NCBI RefSeq assembly: GCF_029223255.1
Contig: NZ_JARHUC010000004.1
Location: 310,001 to 374,000 of the forward strand
Reading direction: 5' to 3'
Length of the DNA: 64,000 nt
Source: Albimonas marina
GTDB lineage: Bacteria; Pseudomonadota; Alphaproteobacteria; Rhodobacterales; Rhodobacteraceae
Below the pieces are notes generated by a model, which was not told the DNA's origin, made no database searches, and saw only the letters and a list, made by a program, of their open reading frames with translations. How positions within the stretch are numbered: the first letter of the stretch is position 1; every line of letters begins with the position of its first letter. A program made the translations under genes and the position numbers. This document shows, one piece after another, positions 42,592-51,246 of this stretch.

Positions 42592-42620
42592 GAACGCCGC
42601 GGGCCCCGCCCGCGGCGTTC
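42592..42620 (+). terminator. Hairpin terminator after asd
   Basis: GAACGCCGCGGGC (42592-42604), a 3-nt loop CCC, and GCCCGCGGCGTTC (42608-42620) form a perfect 13-bp stem 38 bp after the asd stop. Only single T residues follow. Confidence 0.75.
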
Positions 42621-42847
42621 TGCGTTCCGGGCGCCTCGCTCGGGCTCCGCGCGCGTCGTTTCGCATTCCTGAATGATCTCCGAACGTCGGAATCGCATCC
42701 CGAAATCAAGGCTTTGCGCGGCTGCGGCAGACCGACGCGGCGCGTCGGAAATGCGCCGGCCGCAATTGCGGCGGGATTGCGGCGCCAACCGACCTCCGGC
42801 AAGGTAGCTCCCGGGGGGCGGATTCCGAACGACGCGGAGGACGCCGG

Positions 42848-44281
42848 ATGACGGCTCTGACGACAGGCACGGCGCCGCTGGGCGCGCTCCTGATCCTCCT
42901 GGCCTCGGCCGCCGCGGCGGCCGCGCCCCTGCGCGCGCCCGAACCGCCCGCCCGGCCGGTCATGGCCCTCCCCGATCCGCGCCCCTCCGCCGCGCTGCCC
43001 CTCGATGAGGAGGCCGCCTGGCTCGACGGGCTGGGCGCGCTGACCCGCGCCCCCGCGCCGGGCCTGCGCGGCTGGCGCGCGGCGCCCGACGGCTCGCTCC
43101 GCGTCCCCGCCCGGGCCGAGACGATGCGCGCCCGCGCGGCTCCGGCCGCGCCCGCCGCGCTCTCGGTCGCCGCCGCTCCGATCCCCTCGGACGCCGCCTG
43201 GGACCAGGGCTTCCAGAGCGGCCGCGCCGCCATGCTCGCCCGCCGCTGGGCCCAGGCCGCCGCCACCTTCCGCGCGCTGGCCGAGCGGCGCCCCGACCTG
43301 CCGCGCCCGCGCCTCGCGCTCGCCCGCGCCGCGGCCATGGCCGGGGACTGCGCCGCCGCCCGCTCGGAGCTGACCCGGGTCGAGCCGCAGCGCTCCCGTC
43401 TCGCGCCCGGCGCCTTCGAGGACGCGGAGGCCGACGTCGCCGCCCGCTGCGGCCCGCGCCGCGAATGGTCCATGGCCTTCGACATCGACATGGGCCTGCC
43501 CGGAGAGGACCGCCCCCTCGCGGCCCCGCCGCCGGCGCTGTTCGACCTCGCCGGCCCCCGCGTCGCCGCCCGGATGACCGCCGCCCCTGCCGACCGCGCC
43601 TGGAGCGTCGCCCGCCTGGAGGTGACCGAGCGCCTGCGCGGCGAGGAGGCCGCCTACGCCCGCTTCGCCCGGTTCGAGCTGATGAACTGGGAGGACGCCC
43701 CCGCCCGCGCCGTCGCCGCCCTGGGCGGTGAGGCCGCCGCCGACGCGATGCGCGCCAGCGGAGAGATCGCCGCCGACCTCGGCGCCGACTGGCAGGCGTT
43801 GCGCGCCTCCCTCACCCAGCGCGTGGCGCTGGGCCCCGGCCGCGACGCCGCGGCCGTGGAGTTCGGCGCCGGCGCCGAGGCCCGCGCGGCCGAGGCCGGC
43901 GACCGCTCCGCCCGCGCCGAGCTGCGCCTCGCCGCCGAGGCCCAGCTCACCCGCCGCGCCCGGATGCGGGCCGAGGCCGCCCACGCCGTCGCCCGCGCCG
44001 GCTGGAACCGGGGCGCCGTGCAGGAGCGGTCGACCACCGCCGCGCTGACGCTCGCGCGCGCCGCCCCCGCCGCCGGACCGGCCGCCCAGGCCGAGCTTTT
44101 CGCCGCCGCCACCCTGGCCGAGCCCGCCGACGGCGACCTTCAGGCCGCGGCGTGGCGGGCCGGCGCGCGGCTCAGCGGCCTGGGCCCCGACGCCGCCGCG
44201 GCGGCGGAGCTGGGCGTGGGCCGCCACGCGATCGAGGAGCCGGGACCGTCGGTATGGATGATCCTGTCGCGCAGCTTCTGA
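42848..44281 (+). CDS. Predicted outer-membrane protein with N-terminal TPR-like region
   Basis: A 477-residue exported protein: signal peptide (LLILLASAAAAAAP), a Pro/Ala segment, and a TPR-like stretch FQSGRAAMLARRWAQAAATFRALAERRPDLPRPRLALARAAAMAGD (about 121-165). Beyond about residue 205 it alternates polar and hydrophobic residues, as in beta strands, and ends in ILSRSF, whose terminal Phe suits the BAM insertion signal. The plan (TPR plus about 14-strand barrel) matches SLAM-type DUF560 proteins, but I see no firm sequence motif, so this is an inference. It is a single gene between asd and another exported protein. Confidence 0.45.
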   Translation: MTALTTGTAPLGALLILLASAAAAAAPLRAPEPPARPVMALPDPRPSAALPLDEEAAWLDGLGALTRAPAPGLRGWRAAPDGSLRVPARAETMRARAAPAAPAALSVAAAPIPSDAAWDQGFQSGRAAMLARRWAQAAATFRALAERRPDLPRPRLALARAAAMAGDCAAARSELTRVEPQRSRLAPGAFEDAEADVAARCGPRREWSMAFDIDMGLPGEDRPLAAPPPALFDLAGPRVAARMTAAPADRAWSVARLEVTERLRGEEAAYARFARFELMNWEDAPARAVAALGGEAAADAMRASGEIAADLGADWQALRASLTQRVALGPGRDAAAVEFGAGAEARAAEAGDRSARAELRLAAEAQLTRRARMRAEAAHAVARAGWNRGAVQERSTTAALTLARAAPAAGPAAQAELFAAATLAEPADGDLQAAAWRAGARLSGLGPDAAAAAELGVGRHAIEEPGPSVWMILSRSF

Positions 44282-44423
44282 CCCCCGCCCGCCCGCGCGG
44301 GCGGCGTCCGGGTCCCGTCCGCTCCCGCGGGGTGAGGCGCGGATGCGACGCCCCGCGGCCGCCTCGGTGCGAGCGATTCGCACCCCGTTGCGCCGGCGCG
44401 AATCCTGCCCATAGCGTCCGCCC

Positions 44424-45383
44424 ATGCGCGCGCCCCTGATTCTCCCCCTCCTCCTCGCCGGCCTCGGTTCGCCGGCGCTCGCCGATTGCGTCGAGGTCGG
44501 ACGCGGCGGCGGCGAGATCCTCGCCGAGCTGACCCGCGTCGAGCTCTCGCGCGACGAGCGCGCCCTGGTCGAGGAACGCTTCGGCCCCGATTTCGCCGAG
44601 GCCGCGCGCCTCGGGATCGCCGCCGACGCCCTGTTCCGCTTCGCCCGCTGCGAGCTGAACGGCGCCGACCCGGTCGAGCTGGTGGCCGTCGGCCGCTCCC
44701 CCGCCCATTGCGCCGGCGCCGCCGCCTTCGGCGACCGCGGCCAGACCCCGGTCTGCGGCGTCTGGGCCCTGTCGGAGACGCCCGACGGCTGGGTGCAGGT
44801 GCTCGAGACCGCGGGCGTGGCGCGCCTCGGCCCCTCCACCACCAACGGCTGGCGCGACGTGGTGATCGAGCAGGGCGGCGCGCCGATCGTGTGGAAATAC
44901 GGCGGCGCCGCCTACCAGGAGGACCTTGGCGACGCCGACCCGCAGGCCTATTCGCTGGAGGATTTCGGCGGCTACGGCGACGGCCCCTCGGCCATCGCCT
45001 GGTACGCCTTCGACGACCCGATGCCCGAGGCGATCGACGCCGCCTTCCTGTGGTTCTACGGGGCCGAGATCCGCGGCGCCGAGGGCCGGGTCGGGGTGCT
45101 CCCCGACGCCTTCCGCGTGGGCGCGGTCGACCTCGACGAGGACGGCGCCGAGGAAGCGGTGGTGCAGGGCCTATCCCCCGACTTCTGCGGGCCGGAGGGC
45201 TGCCAGCACTGGATCCTCGGCGGCCTCGGCCGCCAGGACCCGCCCTATGTGGCGGGCCGCCTCGTCGGCTTCGACCTCCAGGCCGCCGCCACCGGCGGGC
45301 GGGGCGGGCGCGACCTGATCGTCTCCACCGCCCTGGGCCTGATCGTCTACCGCAACGACGGGGCCGGCTGGGCGCAGCCCTGA
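44424..45383 (+). CDS. Exported protein with Asp-rich FG-GAP-like repeat, unknown function
   Basis: A 319-residue protein with a signal peptide (LILPLLLAGLGSPALA). The mature part carries seven or eight Cys, including CVEVGRGGGE at its start and DFCGPEGCQHWIL late in the chain, so disulfides are likely in the periplasm. GAVDLDEDGAEEAVVQ (about 234-249) resembles the calcium-binding loop of FG-GAP/VCBS or dockerin-type repeats. The end LIVSTALGLIVYRNDGAGW is typical of a beta-propeller blade. No family name is certain. It starts 142 bp after the preceding barrel-like gene and ends before the REP-like elements. Confidence 0.6.
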   Translation: MRAPLILPLLLAGLGSPALADCVEVGRGGGEILAELTRVELSRDERALVEERFGPDFAEAARLGIAADALFRFARCELNGADPVELVAVGRSPAHCAGAAAFGDRGQTPVCGVWALSETPDGWVQVLETAGVARLGPSTTNGWRDVVIEQGGAPIVWKYGGAAYQEDLGDADPQAYSLEDFGGYGDGPSAIAWYAFDDPMPEAIDAAFLWFYGAEIRGAEGRVGVLPDAFRVGAVDLDEDGAEEAVVQGLSPDFCGPEGCQHWILGGLGRQDPPYVAGRLVGFDLQAAATGGRGGRDLIVSTALGLIVYRNDGAGWAQP

Positions 45384-45549
45384 GCCGGCGCCGGCCGCGC
45401 CGCAAGGCCGCCCCGGCCCGACGCGGGGCCCCTCCCGACCCGTTCCCCAAGCGCGCCCTTGCCGGATCGCCCGGGCCGCAGGCTCCGCGACCGTCCTTCC
45501 GGGCGCGTCCGGGACCCCGCGCCGTCCTGAACCCGCTCGCCGCGCGACG

Positions 45550-45625
45550 CGCGCGCAGAGGCCCCGGATCAAGTCCGGGGCGTGGCGGGCGCGCAGAGGC
45601 CCCGGATCAGGTCCGGGGCGCGGCG
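45550..45625. repeat. Tandem REP-like hairpin elements (38-bp period)
   Basis: Two direct copies of GCGCAGAGGCCCCGGATC..., 38 bp apart, each contain a palindrome: CCCCGGATCAAGTCCGGGG (45560-45578) and CCCCGGATCAGGTCCGGGG (45598-45616). Palindromes of the form CCGGATCAAGTCCGG are scattered in alphaproteobacterial intergenic regions. The elements lie between convergent genes and could act as terminators. Confidence 0.8.
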
Positions 45626-45642
45626 CCGCGCGCGCCCGTCCG

Positions 45643-46053
45643 TCAGCCCGGCTGTCCGTCCTGCTCCCGCCGCCTCTGCGCGGCGCGGTCCCGCTCGGCG
45701 CGGGCGCGCTCGACCAGGTCCTCCAGCGCCCGGCGACGGGCGAGGCCCTCGGCGGCGTGGTCGCGGGCGCGGTCGGCCGAGGCCTCGGCCGCGTCCGCCG
45801 CGCGCACCGCCTCGCGGATGCGGGCGCGCTCGGCCTCGCGCCAGCGGGCGGCGGCGGCGAGCTCGGGCGGGGCGGCGTCCGCGGCGGCGGCGAGCTTCGC
45901 CTCCTCCGCCGCCGCGCGGGCCTTGCGGTTGGCCGCGGCCGCCGCGGCCGTGTCCCGCGCCCGCGCCTCCTCCCCCAAGCGCGCGAGCCGCGCCAGCTCC
46001 GCGATCCGCGCCAGCTCCGCCAGCCGCGCATAGGCCTTCACCCGCCTGCCCAT
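45643..46053 (-). CDS. Charged coiled-coil protein downstream of flhB (FliJ-like candidate)
   Basis: The 136-residue protein is composed nearly wholly of Ala, Arg, Glu and Leu in long heptad-like stretches, predicting an all-helical coiled coil (antiparallel hairpin around residue 62, where PPEL breaks the helix). Length and character are those of FliJ, the export-gate chaperone that acts with FliI, but FliJ is poorly conserved and cannot be proved by eye. It starts 3 bp after the flhB stop and is the last gene of the leftward flagellar operon. A non-flagellar alternative is a simple Ala-rich protein. Confidence 0.45.
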   Translation of the reverse strand: MGRRVKAYARLAELARIAELARLARLGEEARARDTAAAAAANRKARAAAEEAKLAAAADAAPPELAAAARWREAERARIREAVRAADAAEASADRARDHAAEGLARRRALEDLVERARAERDRAAQRRREQDGQPG

Positions 46054-46056
46054 CGC

Positions 46057-47148
46057 TCAGCCCCATCCCTTCTCGCGGGCCAGCGCCCGCATCTTCTCGG
46101 CGTAACGGATCGCGGCGGCCACGGCCTTGTAGTGCTCGGGCGCCACCTCCTCGCCGATCTCCACCGTCGCCAGCAGGGCGCGGGCGGTGGGGGGATCGTG
46201 GTGGATCGGCACGCCCGCCTCCTGCGCCTTCTCCCGGATCGCGAGCGCCACCGCGTCCTCCCCCTTGGCCACGCATTCGGGGGCCGAGCCCGGCCGGCGC
46301 GACCATTTCAGCGCCACCGCGACGTGGGTCGGGTTCACGATCACCACGTCGGCCTTCGGCACCTCGGCCATCATGCGGTTGGAGGCGATCTTCTCCGCCC
46401 GCCGGCGCCGCTCCCCCTTCAGGTGGGGGTCGCCCTCGGACTCCTTCATCTCCTCCTTCAGCTCCTGGAAGGACATCCGGTGCTTGCGGGCGTGGTCGAA
46501 GCGCTGCCACAGCAGGTCGGCCGCCGCGATCATCACCGCCACCGCGGCGATGGTCGCCAGCAGCGCCACCCCCACGCGCACCATCTCGGGCCCGATCGCC
46601 AGCGGATCGGCGCGCACCAGCGCCACGATCCGGTCCGCCTCCGCCGCCATGAACAGCGCCAGGATGATTGAGATCGCCACCAGCTTGACGGTGGATTTCG
46701 CGAACTCCGCCAGGCCGGTGGGCCCGAACTTGTTGCCCGCGTTGGCGATCGGGTCGATGCGCGAGAGCTTGGGCGCCAGCTTCGAGGGCGCGAAGACGAT
46801 CGCCATCTGCGCCGCGTAGGCGAGCACCGCCGCAACGAAGGGCGCGAGCAGCAGGGGCAGCGCCGGGGCGACGGCCTGCCCCACAGCGCGCGCCGACAGC
46901 AGCGCGCCGCCGGGACCCAGCACCTTGCCCTGGAGCTGGTCGGCGTTCTCGACGAACCCCGCCAGGACCGAGCCCGCCCCCACCGCCGCCGAGCCGCCGA
47001 ACGCCCCCACCGTCGCCAGCATCGCGATGTAGATCGCGGCCACGCCCACGTCGGCGGATTTCGCGACTTCGCCCTTGCGCCGCGCGTCCTCCAGCTTGCG
47101 CGGCGTCGGCTCGTGGGTCTTTTCGCCGCCGTCCTCGCCTCCGGCCAT
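46057..47148 (-). CDS. flhB: Flagellar export-apparatus protein FlhB
   Basis: FlhB controls the substrate switch of the flagellar type III secretion system. The 363-residue protein has KTHEPTPRKLEDARRKGEVAKS at its N-terminus, four membrane segments (about 33-50, 85-110, 140-160, 185-208), and the cytoplasmic domain with the self-cleaving NPTH motif in VIVNPTHVAVALKW (about 275-288), followed by AIREKAQEAGVPIHHDPPTARAL. All hallmarks are intact. It begins 1 bp after the fliR stop, so the two are coupled. Confidence 0.96.
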   Translation of the reverse strand: MAGGEDGGEKTHEPTPRKLEDARRKGEVAKSADVGVAAIYIAMLATVGAFGGSAAVGAGSVLAGFVENADQLQGKVLGPGGALLSARAVGQAVAPALPLLLAPFVAAVLAYAAQMAIVFAPSKLAPKLSRIDPIANAGNKFGPTGLAEFAKSTVKLVAISIILALFMAAEADRIVALVRADPLAIGPEMVRVGVALLATIAAVAVMIAAADLLWQRFDHARKHRMSFQELKEEMKESEGDPHLKGERRRRAEKIASNRMMAEVPKADVVIVNPTHVAVALKWSRRPGSAPECVAKGEDAVALAIREKAQEAGVPIHHDPPTARALLATVEIGEEVAPEHYKAVAAAIRYAEKMRALAREKGWG

Positions 47149-47149
47149 C

Positions 47150-47983
47150 TCACGGGCTCCGGAACGGGAAGGCGAGCGCCTCGTCGAGGCTCTCGGACCA
47201 GTGGGCGAGCATCTCCGGCGCGCCGATCCACAGGATCACCAGCGCGCCCATGGTGATCGCGGGGGCGCCGACGAAGGCCACCATCAGCTGCGGCATCGCC
47301 CGGTTCAGCGCCCCCAGCGCCAGGTTGTAGGCGAAGGAGGCGACCACGAAGGGCGCCGCCAGCGAGAAGGCCAGCCCGAAGGCCGCCCCCGCCCGCGCCA
47401 CGCCCCATTGCGCCAGGTCCCCGGGCGGCGCCACGCCGCCCAGCGGCACCACCTCGTAGGAGCGCAGGATCAGCACGGCCGCCTTCACCGGCAGCCCCAG
47501 CGCCATCGCGAGCGCGATGCCTCCGACCGTCAGCAGCGCGCCCACCGCGGGCATCGGATCGGGGGTCACCTGCGCCCCCGCGATCTGGCTGACCGAGGTC
47601 GCCTGCCCCGCGATGGCGCCGGCGAGCTGCAGCGACATCACCAGCAGGCGCGCCGCGATCCCCAGCGCGACGCCTGTCAGCGCCTCGGCCGCGAAGACGC
47701 GCAGGAGCGCGAAGGGCTCCCCCGCCGCCAGCCCCGGATCGGCCGCCGCCGCGGCCCGGGCCAGCGGCGCCAGCGCCGGGAACAGCAACAGCGCGAAGCC
47801 CAGCGCGACCGCGAGCTTCACCCGCATCGGCAGCGTCCGCTCCCCGAAACCGGGCAGCAGCGAGACGATCGCCCCCACCCGCACGAACAGCGCCGTCAGC
47901 GCATGGATCGGCGCGTCGTCCAGCCGGATCAGCCGCGTCAGCTCGGGCCAGACGCGCGCGAGCGTGGTCATCGTCTCATCCAT
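47150..47983 (-). CDS. fliR: Flagellar export-apparatus protein FliR
   Basis: FliR forms part of the FliPQR export gate in the flagellar basal body. The 277-residue, very hydrophobic protein shows ALFVRVGAIVSLLPGFGERTLPMRVKLALAL-like N-terminal sequence and FAAEALTGVALGIAARLLVMSLQLAGAIAGQ (about 89-119), the family core, followed by NRAMPQLMVAFVGAPAI. The start at 47983 (MDETM) is chosen; MTTLARVW at 47971 is an alternative. It lies between flhA, with a 222-bp gap, and flhB. Confidence 0.92.
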   Translation of the reverse strand: MDETMTTLARVWPELTRLIRLDDAPIHALTALFVRVGAIVSLLPGFGERTLPMRVKLAVALGFALLLFPALAPLARAAAAADPGLAAGEPFALLRVFAAEALTGVALGIAARLLVMSLQLAGAIAGQATSVSQIAGAQVTPDPMPAVGALLTVGGIALAMALGLPVKAAVLILRSYEVVPLGGVAPPGDLAQWGVARAGAAFGLAFSLAAPFVVASFAYNLALGALNRAMPQLMVAFVGAPAITMGALVILWIGAPEMLAHWSESLDEALAFPFRSP

Positions 47984-48205
47984 AGCGGCCGGGCGCGGCG
48001 CCCCTCCCACCCCGCGGAGACCCTCCGCGGGCGGGCGCGCCGCGCCTCCGGTCCTGGCGGAGCCCTTCGCGAACAAGGGGGGACCGAGCCATGCGCCCGG
48101 ACCGCCTCGACCCATCGGCCGCGAGCCGCCCTCCCGGTTCCCGGGCGCGGCCCGGCGCGCGCGCCGCCGCCGTCCGCCGGCGACCGGGGGCGAACGCGTC
48201 CATCG
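47984..48205. other. Gap inside the flagellar operon without a gene
   Basis: The 222 bp between the flhA stop and the fliR start hold no convincing frame. The gap is unusual because flhA, fliR and flhB are normally tight. A terminator is not evident. Confidence 0.4.
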
Positions 48206-50290
48206 TCATGCCTGCCCCAGCAGGGTGGGGCGGCCGTTGGCGCCGATCTCCTCGAAGCTCAGCACCGGGTTGCGCACGCCCTTCGCCGACAGGACCGTGC
48301 GCAGGAAACGCCTTCGGCGGGTCGAGGTGACGATGGCGGGATACCGGCCCTCCGATCCCGCGCGCGCCACCCGGTCGGCGACCGCCGCGGCGAGCCGGTT
48401 GAACTCCGAGGGCGGCAGGGCCACGTCGCCCGCCCCCTCTCCGTCGCGCAGCTCGTGGGCGGCGAAGGTCTCCTCCCACTCCGGGCTCAGCTGGATCAGG
48501 GGCAGGGCGCCGTCCTCCTCCAGCAGCTCGGCCACGATCTGGAAGCCCAGGCGCTGGCGCACATGCTCGGCGATCGCCTCGGGGGCGACGAGGACCGGCT
48601 TCGCCTCGGCGATCGCCTCCAGGATCAGGGGCAGGTTGCGGATCGAGACACGCTCCTCCAGCAGCAGGCGCAGGATGGTCTGCAGCAGGTCGACGGGCAC
48701 CTTGTCGGGGATGAACTCGTCCAGGATCCGCCGGTTGGATTCCGCCCGCTGGGGGTCCGAGACCTTCACGAAGCTGTCCAGCAGCTTGCGCAGCCCGCGC
48801 CGCGAGAACAGGCGGGCGAAATTCTCCTTCACCGTCTCCAGCAGGTGGGTCGCCACGACCTCGGTGGCGCTCACCACCGGCAGGCCCAGGATCGCGGCCT
48901 CCTCCTGCTGGTCGGGCTCGATCCAGCGGGCGGGGGCGCCGTACACCGGCTCCTTCACGTCGCGGCCCGGGGGGGCGGCGTCGGCGTTCTCGCCCAGCAG
49001 CACCAGGGCCTTGCGCGGCTCCAGCGTGGCGCGGGCGATCTCCACCCCCTGGATGCGGATCGCGTAGGTCCCGGGCGGCAGGGCGTCCTCGTCGGTCAGG
49101 CGGATCTCCGGGATCACCACGCCGTAGACCTGCGCCACGTGACTTCGCATGTTGGCGATCCGCGCGCCGAGGCCCGTGGCGTCGTCCATCACGATGGGCA
49201 CCAGGTCGGGCGCGAACTCCACGTGTATCTCGTCGAGGTCCAGCACGTCGCCCAGCGGACGCTCGGCCGGCGCGGCCTCGGCCCGGGCGGCGGGGGTCTC
49301 CTCCTCCGCCTTCTGGGCGGCGGCGGCGCGGGCGGCGAACCAGGCGGCGGCGGCGAGCAGGACGGCCCCGCCGAGGAAGGGCGTGAACGGCAGGCCCGGC
49401 GCCAGGGCGAAGCCCGCCATCAGCGCCGCCACCGTCCCCAGCGCCGCCGGGAACCCGCCCAGCTGCCCGATCAGCGCCCGGTCGACCGAGCCCATCATGC
49501 CGCCCTTGGCCAGCAGCAGCGCCGTGGCGATCGAGATGATCACCGCCGGGATCTGGGTCACCAGCCCGTCGCCCACCGTCAGGATCGCGTAGGTCTGGAA
49601 GGCCAGCCCCAGCGGCATGTCATGCCCCAGCACCCCCACCGCCAGCCCCACCAGCAGGTTCAGGAGCGTGATCAGGAGGCCCGCCACCGCGTCCCCCTTC
49701 ACGAATTTCGAGGCGCCGTCGAGCGAGCCGAAGAACGTCGTCTCCTCCTGCTCGATCTTGCGCCGTTTCCTCGCCTCGTCGTGGGAGATCGCGCCGGCGG
49801 CCATGTCGGAGTCGATCGCCAGCTGCTTGCCCGGCATCCCGTCGAGCGCGAAGCGCGCCCCCACCTCGGCCATGCGGCCCGCGCCCTTGGTGATGACGAT
49901 GAAGTTCACGATCAGCAGTACGCCGAAGACGACGAGGCCGAGATAGAGCGACCCCCCCATCACGAACATCGCGAAGCCCTCGATCACGTCGCCCGCGGCG
50001 CCCGTGCCGGTGTGCCCCTCGCCGATGATCAGCTTGGTGGAGCTCACGTTCAGGCTCAGCCGCAGCATCAGCGAGGCGAGCAGGATCGTGGGGAAGGAGG
50101 AGAAGTCCAGCGGCCGCTCGATGAACAGCGTGTTGGTGAAGATCAGGATGGCGAGCCCGAAGCTCGCCGCCAGGCCCACGTCCAGCACCCAGGCGGGCAT
50201 CGGCAGGATCATCATCACGATCACCGCCATCAGCGCCAGCGCCATCAGGACGGTGGGGTGATAGAGGTTGCGGATCGACCAGCCGCCCAT
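48206..50290 (-). CDS. flhA: Flagellar export-apparatus protein FlhA
   Basis: FlhA forms the nonameric export-gate ring. The 694-residue protein has eight N-terminal membrane segments, the signature SSFPTILLASLMLRLSLNVSSTK (about 66-88), GEGHTGTGAAGDVIEGFA, the cytoplasmic FHIPEP loop with FALDGMPGKQLAIDSDM (about 145-161) and KFVKGDAVAGL, and a C-terminal cytoplasmic domain from about 350 to the end (LRRGLRKLLDS and VLSFEEI). Its start overlaps the stop of the transglycosylase gene as ATGA. Confidence 0.97.
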   Translation of the reverse strand: MGGWSIRNLYHPTVLMALALMAVIVMMILPMPAWVLDVGLAASFGLAILIFTNTLFIERPLDFSSFPTILLASLMLRLSLNVSSTKLIIGEGHTGTGAAGDVIEGFAMFVMGGSLYLGLVVFGVLLIVNFIVITKGAGRMAEVGARFALDGMPGKQLAIDSDMAAGAISHDEARKRRKIEQEETTFFGSLDGASKFVKGDAVAGLLITLLNLLVGLAVGVLGHDMPLGLAFQTYAILTVGDGLVTQIPAVIISIATALLLAKGGMMGSVDRALIGQLGGFPAALGTVAALMAGFALAPGLPFTPFLGGAVLLAAAAWFAARAAAAQKAEEETPAARAEAAPAERPLGDVLDLDEIHVEFAPDLVPIVMDDATGLGARIANMRSHVAQVYGVVIPEIRLTDEDALPPGTYAIRIQGVEIARATLEPRKALVLLGENADAAPPGRDVKEPVYGAPARWIEPDQQEEAAILGLPVVSATEVVATHLLETVKENFARLFSRRGLRKLLDSFVKVSDPQRAESNRRILDEFIPDKVPVDLLQTILRLLLEERVSIRNLPLILEAIAEAKPVLVAPEAIAEHVRQRLGFQIVAELLEEDGALPLIQLSPEWEETFAAHELRDGEGAGDVALPPSEFNRLAAAVADRVARAGSEGRYPAIVTSTRRRRFLRTVLSAKGVRNPVLSFEEIGANGRPTLLGQA

Positions 50291-51246
50291 CAGCGCGCCT
50301 CGATCAGGGGCGAGGCGCGCCGGAGCAGCCCGCCGCCGGCCGGCGCGGCGAGCAGCGGACGCTGCGCATCCGGCGGCGTGGGCGCGCGCCCCGCGCTCAG
50401 CCAGGCATGGGCGAGGCTGGCGGCGCGGGCGTCGGCGCGCGCGTCCTCGGCCGGGTTCTCGCCGGGCAGGGTCGTCGCGGCGGCGGGGGGCGCCTCGGCC
50501 AGGCCCGGCGTGCGCTCGAGCGGCGAGAGCGAGGCGAACCACCAGGCGGGCCGCCCGCCGGGCGCGTCGAGGCCGGGAATCGGCCCGGCCTCCGGCGCGA
50601 ACGGGTCGGGCAGGTCGGCGGCCATCGCCAGCACCCGCGCGCGGTAGCGCTGCGCCAGGTCGGGGGTGCGCGAGTGATAGTGGCCGGCGGCGACCTCCCA
50701 GCTCCCGGTCTCCTCGCGCAGGGCGCGCAGGAAGCGGGCGGCGTAGCGGGCGTTGGATTCGGGATCCAGCATGTCCTCCAGCCCCTCGAAGGCGGCGCCA
50801 TGCCAGAGGTGGTTGACCTGGAAGCACCCCAGATCGAAGGAGCGCGCGCCCTGCGACTGCCTGCGGCGGACCCAGGTCAGCAGCTCCTCGGGGGTCGAGA
50901 ACCAGCGGCCCTCCCCCTCCATGTTCACGGTCCAGGGCCAGGGCGCGAGGCGCCCGTCGAGCGGGCGCCCCGTCTCGGCCAGCGAGATGGCGCGCATCAG
51001 CTCCAGCGGCACCCCTTCGGCCCGCGCCGCCCGCTCCGCCGCCGCCTCGCAAAGGCCCGCCAAGGTGAAGGCCCGGTCCTCGCGCGCGGTCGTGGCGAGG
51101 GCGGGCGTCGCGGCGAGGCAGGTCAGGAGAAGACCGGCGAGCGCCGCGCAGGCGCGCGCTGCGCGCGCGCCTCGCCGCCGGAGGCGGCGGGGGAGCGCGT
51201 GGACGTCGTGCGATCCGGCGGGGCCCGGGGAAGCGGCCGGAGGCAT
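50290..51246 (-). CDS. Flagellar-cluster lytic transglycosylase (SltF-like)
   Basis: The product is an exported SLT-fold peptidoglycan-cleaving enzyme. A signal peptide (RRLRRRG..., hydrophobic AALAGLLLTCLAATPALA) precedes the domain, whose catalytic Glu lies in LMRAISLAETGRPLDG, followed by GCFQVNHLWHG, DPESNARYAARFLRAL and WEVAAGHYHSR. The enzyme would open the wall for the flagellar rod, as SltF does in Rhodobacter sphaeroides. The start is uncertain: 51246 gives 318 residues and fits the signal peptide, but the frame is open to 51621, 6 bp after fliQ. The extra 125 residues are Arg/Pro-rich and contain repeat DNA, so I exclude them. Confidence 0.8.
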   Translation of the reverse strand: MPPAASPGPAGSHDVHALPRRLRRRGARAARACAALAGLLLTCLAATPALATTAREDRAFTLAGLCEAAAERAARAEGVPLELMRAISLAETGRPLDGRLAPWPWTVNMEGEGRWFSTPEELLTWVRRRQSQGARSFDLGCFQVNHLWHGAAFEGLEDMLDPESNARYAARFLRALREETGSWEVAAGHYHSRTPDLAQRYRARVLAMAADLPDPFAPEAGPIPGLDAPGGRPAWWFASLSPLERTPGLAEAPPAAATTLPGENPAEDARADARAASLAHAWLSAGRAPTPPDAQRPLLAAPAGGGLLRRASPLIEAR

